From contig NC_081186.1 in the NCBI RefSeq assembly GCF_029867415.1, positions 20,463,915-20,527,914 on the forward strand: a stretch of 64,000 bases of DNA, in the 5' to 3' direction. A program made the translations under genes and the position numbers. This document shows, in pieces, positions 57,055 to 64,000 of the stretch. Below the pieces are notes generated by a model. The model searched no databases, had not been told where the DNA came from, and saw only the letters and a program-made list of their open reading frames with translations. Positions within the stretch are counted from its first letter, which is position 1; every line of letters starts with the position of its first letter. This DNA is from Vicia villosa. Lineage: Eukaryota > Streptophyta > Magnoliopsida > Fabales > Fabaceae.

Positions 57055-57361
57055 GGAGGGATGTGTGATATCCTTCTCCTTTTCTCTTTTTTCTGCAAAA
57101 ATACAAACTTTGTACGAGTCATGATGTTAGGAGCAAGTTAAAACAAATACATCGTTGTTCTTGTTAGTTGTTGTTATCTCAAGGTTTGTGAAATTATTGA
57201 GATGGTTGTTGAAGTTTTGGGTGAGCTGTTGTGATCGGGTGAGGGCAAGGCTGAGCGCTTGCGGAGCGGTGGCTCCGCGTGTTGGAGGACGGCACCGCAG
57301 TTGTTGAACGGCGAGCAGTCCTATAGGAATTTATCTCCTTTTTTTTTTTGATATCTTTGAA

Positions 57362-57984
57362 CTATGAAGCTCGGACATGAACACGGGACACGACACGGAT
57401 ACGAACACGAGGACCCCGCTAATATATGAAACATAGGACACAGACACGGCTATATATATTTTATATATTATTATAATAATGTAATATATGAGCACAATTT
57501 ATAAAAAGTCTAAAACGAGAAGCAAAATTTATATATATTTAAACTTAGTACTTTCAATAAAAAAAAACATAAATTCACCAAAATAAAATAATACAAACCA
57601 TATCATAGTCACTCCATATTGATAAAACCAACCTCTAAACCGTGAAATAAGAACAAAATAAGAAATCGTAATTGTGTTATTTTATAGTAGAGAAGTGAAA
57701 TAAGAAAGGTAAAAAAAACTCTATTATTTTTATAAATAAAAATCTGATAATTATTGAGTTGAGTTTTTTTTTTTAAAAAAATCTAATTTTTTTTTGAGTT
57801 GGGTGTGTCCTTTATTTAAAACAAGGTGTCGTATCTGTGTCCGCTACAATTAAATTATTATTTTTTATTGGACACTGCAAAAATGTGTCAGATACGTGTC
57901 GTACGCGTGTCGTACGAATATCCGTGTCTGACACGTGTCCGACGCGGCGACACGCCTTGTGAATGGCGTGTCGGCGCTTCATAG
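57362..57984. mobile_element. hAT-like MITE, 623 bp
   Basis: Perfect 9-bp terminal inverted repeats CTATGAAGC / GCTTCATAG, followed inward by related 'cggacatgaacacgg' and 'cgtgtcggc' sequence. An 8-bp duplication TCTTTGAA lies at 57354-57361 and 57985-57992. The interior is AT-rich with subterminal 'gacacg' repeats and no ORF. The 8-bp duplication points to hAT. The terminal bases are not the usual CA/TA-GGG, so the superfamily is tentative. Confidence 0.75.
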
Positions 57985-58831
57985 TCTTTGAATCTTTTTT
58001 CCTCTATTTCTTCCTGCGAAAATAACAATAACAAAACTTGCACAAGTTATATTATTTTAACACATATTTTATTTGATGGTTTGGCAGTGTTTTGAAAACT
58101 TGAGAGAGTTTGAGTTGTTTGACAGTTGAGTGATGATAAAGGCTATAGTTTGAAGGGAAGGACCATAGAGTCATGAAGATGGTTTTTTTGGGTTATTGTA
58201 AAGACAACATGAAGAGATTTTTTTCAAGGTTTTTTTATGGATATGTTACAATATGTACAAATGTTAAAATGTTGGTGAGAGTGGATGTCAATTTGTTTTT
58301 GACCAGAGAAACAATTGAAATAAGGTGTAACAGAAGTTTATTTTGGTGTGCGGAGGTTGTATCGTGTGAGAGAGATTTTAGAGAAAATAAATGTGTTTTT
58401 TTTGTTGTTCCTGTGCGTGAGGTGGTAAGGGTTAGAAATAGGGTTGATTGTTAGTGTTAGAATAAAATTGACGGTGGAGGAATGAGGGTTAATTGTTGTC
58501 TGAACGGCCTCTTTTTGGGACCTATTTAGAATGAACAATTAGGTTAATATTAATGGTAAGAAAATTAATGGGATAAAAAGTAATCAATTTTAAAAAATCA
58601 ATGATATTCTAAACATAGAAAAAAGAAACAACCTTTTTTAGTATTTTGTGATTTAATTAACTAATGATAAAAGTGCATAAAATCAAGATTTAATGAAAAA
58701 AATATAATTTAAAAATAGCCTAAAAATAGAAAACGAAAATTCAATTTAATTAATAAAAAAAACAATTTTGTGATTTTTTGAATATAAAATTAAACTAAAG
58801 TCAGAAGCAAATAAAAGAAAAAAATGTTAGA

Positions 58832-58895
58832 AGTGTGATTTGAACCTGAGACCATGTAGTTTCAAACCTTACTTTCTTACCAATCGTGCTATATT
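58832..58895 (-). other. tRNA-like segment in Ogre-C LTR (right copy)
   Basis: Homologue of 27811-27880. A-box-like TAGCACGATTGG (58891-58880) and B-box-like GGTTCAAATCA (58846-58836) on the minus strand. The B-box has lost its last consensus base relative to the left copy. Confidence 0.5.
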
Positions 58896-59136
58896 ATTTG
58901 TTCAAAATTAAAAAAAAAAAGCCAATTGAAAGTATATGAAGTATCGGCCATCACTTTGCTATTTATTAAAATATAAATAATTTAGGAGTAAACTATTATA
59001 TTTTAAAATAGACTTTTAAATTGAATATTTATAAAATTCAGGATGTCAATTAATTGAACCCGAAATTTTATAAAATTCAATTTTTCGAAATAGTTTTGAA
59101 ATTTCGAAAAGTGTGGGCAAATTTTGGAGTATGACA

Positions 59137-59370
59137 CCATGGAGTACCATGGATATGAAGGGTGCTTAAAACCTTCCCCTTGTATAACAAACCCCCTTAC
59201 CCAAATCTCTGGTAAGTTTATTAGTTTTGATTTTAAAAACTTTTGTGGGTTTTATTCACTCTTTCTCCTATTCCTTTTTGGAAACATTAAAGCGCAACGG
59301 CGACTCTGTTTGAAACAAAATGAGCTAAGTCTTTCCCATGGCTTTAGTCTCACCAATTTCACTGCTACAC
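59137..59370 (+). repeat. Fragment of a plus-strand Ogre-like LTR, U5 end
   Basis: 'gggtgcttaaaaccttcccctt' followed by 'agcgcaacggcgactctg' has the order seen at Ogre LTR U5 ends, read here on the plus strand. It abuts the Ogre-C LTR edge at 59136. No PBS follows, so the copy is broken. Confidence 0.6.
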
Positions 59371-59374
59371 ATAT

Positions 59375-59479
59375 GAGATAAAAGAATTAGCAAAGGATCG
59401 AAGGATCCTAAAAGTAAATGGAAAGTACTTGAAGAAGTACAAACCATTCCTGCAAGAAATTAGCATAATGGCGAAATAA
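59375..59479 (+). pseudogene. Probable integrase C-terminus of a Ty3/gypsy element
   Basis: 34 codons plus stop. The motif EIKEL...RRILKVNGKYLKKY resembles the conserved integrase tail 'VEIK.L..g..fKVNG.RLK.Y' of Tat/Athila-type elements. It is very short and its upstream part is missing. Confidence 0.45.
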
Positions 59480-59656
59480 CAGTAAGGTGGTGCGCAGCCA
59501 AAATGGTGTACTTTAAGGAAAAAGTGCCAAAATGACAATATTTCGATATTACAAATCCAGAAAATAAAATTCATCCACAAAAGTATTCGAACATAAAGTA
59601 AGATAAGACATAAAAGCCAGTTTGGAATTTAAAAGTTTGAAAGGGAAACTAGATGT

Positions 59657-60786
59657 CTAAATATCAAAGTCATTGGGGAGGTTGGCTTTCAATTGAGCAT
59701 ATTATAAAGCAGACACAATCAGGTGACACTCGATTATAATATGTTGTTTCTTCAACTCTTCGATTTCGGTCTCCAATTGTTGGGCCTTTTCGATTTGTTG
59801 AATACCAGTTTGTACTTCTTTGTCTAGCTCTTGATGGCAGAGTTGTCGGATCTCTTCCTGACGATCCTTCCCAGCTTGTATCTTTTGCTTCAATTCTTCG
59901 ATTTTTTGTTCCCATGACTTAATATTCTTCTCAATAGTTGCATGTTATGCTTCATACTTCGATTTTTGGATCTGCATAGTCTCAACTTTGGCATTCGAAG
60001 CGCTGGCAGTATCCCACGAAGAAGTTTGAACATTTGTTCTATCAACTATCTTGTTGGAAACATCTTGTTTTCGAAGGTGATCTGACTGAAGTTGGTCAAT
60101 TAGAAAACTCAGTGAAATTAACACTTGAGAAACCTCCTCATAAATAGTTAACACATCTATTTTCTTCAATAAGTCTTTAAGGCCAAAACAGATGTTAACG
60201 CTGTTTCTCACAGCATGAATCAAGCCCACATCAAAAACATTCTCTTTGATTTGATGAAGAAGGCTTTGGCTGGATGATTCTGAAGTCTTTTCACCTGAAG
60301 TTTTCGAGGAATCTCCACCTTTTTCAGACGAGTTGCTCCTTGCACTCAACATAGCTTTAAGAAAGCTTGCAGGGTCTGTAGCCTTGAGTTTGTCAAGCTC
60401 AGCCTGAGTTGGAATTCGAGGAGTGTTGGCAAACGTTGTTGCAGGTTGTGTAATCTTGCCAAAAGGTTGGTTCATTTCCTCCGTCGTCTCGGGCTTACTC
60501 GAAGCTTCATTATTAGTTTTGTCTTCGGTGATAGGGTCATTTTCCTCGCTCCCAGTTGACTGTTCGTCTCCTTCGTCAACATTAGATAATTGTGGATTGT
60601 CTTCCATCTCAACATCTTGATCTGAATATGGGATTTCTGGAGATGAATCGTCACGAAGTATTATTTCATGATCTGGAAGTATTGCTTCGTCAGAGCTAAC
60701 TTTTTGATCCTTCGCTAAAGCATCGTCACATTCAGCATCTGAGTTGGTTGAGAAAATAGGTTGAGACACTTGTTGTTGAGTAGGAA
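59657..60786 (-). pseudogene. Antisense exon: acidic, coiled-coil protein of unknown function
   Basis: The minus-strand frame starts after a good splice acceptor (TTTTTTGCAG, 60790-60787). It encodes an acidic Ser/Glu-rich half, a helical segment around FDVGLIHAVRNSVNICFGL, then a long Gln/Glu/Lys coiled coil and a terminal LKANLPNDFDI. Two in-frame stops (59945-59947 and 59702-59704) precede the natural stop at 59657-59659, so it is a decayed copy or needs other splicing. It converges on the integrase-like end with 178 bp between. Extra antisense ORFs after integrase are known in some plant Ty3/gypsy families, and plant mobile-domain genes often have such tails. The identity is uncertain. 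Confidence 0.55.
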
Positions 60787-60875
60787 CTGCAAAAAAGAAA
60801 ACCATCGAAATTGTAATTCTATCCTTCAAAAGAAAACCTTTGCTAGATAAATAAAAGAAACGAGTAAATACGCAC
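60787..60875 (-). other. Candidate 89-nt intron of the antisense gene
   Basis: Donor CTCGA|GTGCGTATTT (60875) and acceptor TTTTTTGCAG (60787) on the minus strand. An open stretch of about 20 codons precedes the donor in a compatible phase, with TAA just upstream. A further intron or the 5' end must lie beyond it. Confidence 0.45.
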
Positions 60876-61115
60876 TCGAGAAATTATCAGACAAAGGATC
60901 ATCAGTTAAAGGATTGGTGATCTTAAGGTTTGACAGTAAAATGTTTTAAAAAGGAGCTGTGTACTTCGAAGATGGATGGCTTTAAAAGGCCATTTTAAAG
61001 TTTATTTAAAAGATTAAAGTCTATCCTAAGTCGAAGCAAGACAGAAGTTATAATATCCTCGAAAGCGAAAAGTTGAAAAGACTTAGAATATTTTGAAATA
61101 TTTCTGAGAAATATG

Positions 61116-61640
61116 TGTTGGCAAAGTCACATTGTTTCACATTTTAAAGCTTCGAGCGGGAACGTTTTGAATTTCAAAATATTATATTTGATTGGAAAGA
61201 CACGTGGACACATCAGACAATCGAGACGCATTCAAGGAGACAACGTGGCATTCTATTAGCATAAGACCGTTAGGGTCGAATTAGTATAAATAAGGATCTT
61301 AGTGGTAGGATTCAGGGGGGTGTTCATTTTGTACAAATTATTCAAAAAATCACTCAAGTACCAAGCGAAAGAGAAAGAGTTTCATTGAGAATGTACGTGT
61401 AACACCAATTGCATTTTTACATTCAGTCTCAGTTTTATAAATTTACGTCATTTACATATACTTTTCTTTTTCTTTTGAATCTTGTCCTTTATATAGTCCT
61501 TTATTTTGTCCTTTATCATTACAATCGAAATCTTTTAAAGTCTTTTATTCAGATTCTGTTCTTACAATTTGCATTGCCTTTAAGTCTGTTACACATTCAA
61601 AATATACTGATCGAAAAATTAGCAAGCGTACTATTTTCAC
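61116..61640 (+). promoter_or_regulatory. Putative LTR/promoter with TATA box
   Basis: TATAAATA at 61285-61292 on the plus strand is followed by a region with 'caaattattcaaaaaatcactc' and 'gtttcattgagaatgta'. This looks like a retroelement U3/R transition. A possible LTR start is TGTTGGCAAAG at 61116. The PPT is weak and the end is not visible, so only the promoter-like part is supported. Confidence 0.4.
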
Positions 61641-62995
61641 CGATGTAGTTTAAAAGGGGTTAATACCAGGTATCGAACTCGAGGACTGCGTAGGAAATAC
61701 GAGTTTCTCAATTATTCAATTGAACAAAATATCATGGGGGTTTTGGTGTTTGTTTAGAAATTATACTAAATGGTAACAAATAAAATCAATTATAAAATAA
61801 CAGTTTAAAGAGATTAAGAAGTATGCTAGGGTTGGGTGTTTAAATTGCCTTGAGATAACCTTTATTTCACAATTTATGAAATGTTGTTATAAGAGTTTAC
61901 TACCGAACCTTAAGGGTTATTTTCCTTAATTCTTTAACGGAAAATCTTTGGTGTTTATCTCTAATCTTAATTCCTTAGCTATTAGAGATAACATCAAGCA
62001 CTATAATAATATTTATCAAGAATTAAACGGTTACTACGATTAAATCCTCATTCCTAAGCAATTTTGCCGTAGAATTATTGTGCAAATTGTGTTGAGTTGG
62101 TTTGTCCGACCTAAATCTCAACCGTAAATCCGAAAACTATTTGTCCGATAGAAAAGGCATTAAGACTTTTGCACAATAAAGATAAACTCATAAAACTTCA
62201 ATAACATAAACTAATAAAAATATGGTTCATAACAATGGCAATTCAGGGATACCCCCTAGCATTGGGGGGTTTAGCTACTCATAATATTCAAAGAAAATAC
62301 AAATTCAAAGTTAAACATTACAAGAGATGAGGATTGCTTCAATCTTCAATTGCTTCCGCTCTTGATGATCTCCCTTTTCCAAACCCTTGATTGCTCTTCT
62401 CTTCTTCGTAGAAATCTTCAATATGATCCAAGATAATCCTAATGCTTTTCAAAAACTAGGTCTAAATAGTGTTAGGTTGTTCTTTAGAGATGCAGAATGT
62501 CAAAAATGCCCTTAATGAGTCAAAATTTGCAAAAACTGAAAAGGCTGAAAATCTATCCGTAACTGCTGACACGGGCGCCCGTGTCAGCTTTTGCCCCCAC
62601 ACGCCCTTTCATCCTTTTGTCTAGCCAAATTGACACGGGCGTGTCAATTGACACGGGTGCCCATGTAAGCTTCTGTCCAATCTTTTACTTCCATGTTTTC
62701 CATCAGCAACAATGACACGACCGTGTCAATTGACACGGGCGCCCGTGTCATTTGTTTTTTTCTTCTTTTTCTTCATTTTTTCATCTTTTCTTGACACGGG
62801 ATGTCTTGGAAAATCACGAATTTATGGAATTTTTCCATCTACTTCTTTTGGTGTGCCTCAATTGCATCTGAAATCACAAACAACTATCAAACCAAGAATT
62901 TAAAGGCAACTATTCCACTTGAATTCAAATAACAGACTTAAACAAAAAACTTCACAAAACGATAAAATAACTTAAGTAAATAATGAAAAGACAAG
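61641..62995 (-). repeat. LTR-like noncoding segment with long palindromes
   Basis: No ORF of note. The text around 62220-62280 ('gggataccccctagcattgggg') and 61620-61690 ('agcaagcgtactattttcaccg...taccaggtatcgaac') resembles widespread noncoding repeats of legume LTR elements. I could not fix termini or duplication. It contains the palindrome cluster at 62567-62800. Confidence 0.4.
62567..62800. repeat. Cluster of the 20-bp palindrome TGACACGGGCGCCCGTGTCA and variants
   Basis: Exact copies at 62567-62586 and 62731-62750. Shortened palindromes TGACACGGGCGTGTCA (62631-62646) and TGACACGACCGTGTCA (62713-62728). Imperfect copies at 62649-62668 and 62792. Four of them form two pairs with starts 18 bp apart. 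Confidence 0.92.
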
Positions 62996-64000
62996 CCATA
63001 TTGTTACCGAAGTGATCGATTCTTGCCAAATGATAGATAGAAAACAAGTAGAATTGGTGACCGATCACATACATTTACAATATGAACTCAACCATAAAGA
63101 CTATAAACTTTAAGACACATGTCCTAGGATCAATCTAGTCGATCCTATAAGTAACCAGAATATATTTAATAATTTAGAAGACTAGCGGTTGTTTTACTAG
63201 AAATCATTGTAAACAATAGCTCACCATCGACCAACAACCACCATAATCTTCTTATAAAATCAACAACTATTTACTAGAAACATGGTGCCTTGACACAACA
63301 TTCTTATATCAACAATCCACCAAATCAAACGTGTAGTTCAAGACATATCCTTCCCATAGGCTTCTAATATCTTAATCCTTCACCTCTAATGAGTCATACA
63401 CTCATAGAAACTATTCCACATCACGCTTCAGTTGTGCAACTCTGATCATCCACCTTAAATCGCGTCCTCGTCCAAATTTCTGTCAACTATCTGGTTTACA
63501 AGTTTCAATCTAGTTTCAAACTTTTTTTAACATCTACCATAAAAATCGTTGTTCACTTGATATTCTCAATCTTTCACTTGGCGACATTCGCTCGCATATG
63601 AACCCATTACTCTGAATTGTTCAATACGTCTCAATTCTTCCTAATCACTTCTCCATTAATTCACACAACTGATGAGCGACTATCCTCACGATATAATTCC
63701 TCAATCACTTTACATACTATTACGATAGCAGGACAAGTCTAACTTATCCAATACGATCCCGTCTACTATCAACAAGATATTAAGGGTGATCAGTTTCTTA
63801 ATTTGTCAATAGATAGCCGACAACCATAACAGAGCATAAACCATCGTTACCAAACTATAATAGCATTCTCTTAGAACTGGTATTCAAGTCACCTGTAGCA
63901 CCATAATCCAATAATCTACTTCGAGGTTTACAAATATTCCCACAATTTTCCTCTCATTCGATCTTGTCGATGAGACACCAACACTCAATTAAGTCTTTTT
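62996..64000. other. No recognisable gene
   Basis: About 1 kb of AT-rich sequence without long ORFs, repeats or clear LTR edges. It is probably more degraded transposon DNA and I cannot assign it. Confidence 0.5.

Larger units (their letters stand above)
57060..59136 (-). repeat. Ogre-C 5' LTR, outer part
   Basis: Continuation of 32694-34622 beyond the CopA array. Its minus-strand start TGTCATACTCC is at 59136. 58191-59136 aligns with the 3' LTR copy at 27294-28109. The TATA box seen at 27623 is mutated here (CTATTTAGA at 58522-58530). Confidence 0.85.

Noticed and set aside
59137..59370. Complete plus-strand Ogre element starting here
   Set aside because: Only the U5-like end is present and no PBS or gag follows.
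61409..61648. Hydrophobic 79-codon ORF as a membrane protein
   Set aside because: AT-rich, Phe/Leu/Tyr-biased translation just after the TATA-bearing region. No start context and no family signal.

Overview
This window is repeat-dense plant nuclear DNA, most likely from a large-genome legume of tribe Fabeae (Pisum, Vicia, Lathyrus or Lens). Three LTRs of 4-5 kb begin TGTCATAC on the minus strand. One element has the full Ogre layout: an extra ORF1, then gag-protease, a small intron, and RT with two RNase H domains and integrase. Ogre dominates Fabeae genomes. I recognise no host gene. Every supported coding region belongs to a transposable element.

Layout. (1) 1-17,933: a minus-strand Ogre (Ogre-A) with intact ORFs. 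Its 5' LTR is 12,896-17,933 and its 3' LTR runs off the left edge. (2) 17,934-26,022: a chimeric remnant. The 3' end of a second Ogre-A joins a 120-bp inverted protease fragment, then a truncated ORF1, PBS and 5' LTR of another Ogre-like family (Ogre-B). A 1,958-bp solo LTR with a perfect 5-bp duplication sits in that LTR. (3) 26,023-27,292: the 3' end of a deleted Ty1/copia element. (4) 27,293-59,136: an old Ogre-like element (Ogre-C) with a decayed, repeat-rich interior. Its 5' LTR is split by a 22.4-kb insertion, 34,623-57,054, flanked by GGAGG. That insertion is a defective copia family (CopA) arranged LTR-INT-LTR-INT-LTR. One of its two interiors carries a young, nearly complete SIRE/Maximus-like copia (37,720-47,374, duplication TGAGA). 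A 623-bp hAT-like MITE lies in the right half of the Ogre-C LTR. (5) 59,137-64,000: a fragment of a plus-strand LTR end, a likely integrase C-terminus, a convergent antisense ORF with an intron and coiled coil, a TATA-bearing region and an LTR-like stretch with long palindromes.

Relative ages follow from nesting and LTR divergence. The two Ogre-C LTR copies differ at many sites. The CopA LTRs differ at about 4-5 of 1,543 positions and the SIRE LTRs at 5 of 1,210. The order is therefore Ogre-C, then CopA and its tandem duplication, then SIRE.

The features least explained by standard annotation are these: arrays of CpG-centred palindromes, a different word in each of three LTRs or LTR-like regions; tRNA-like A-box/B-box pairs inside Ogre LTRs; the antisense ORF; and two tandem or chimeric LTR arrays. 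All coordinates and counts come from reading the sequence by eye. No alignment or database search was run.
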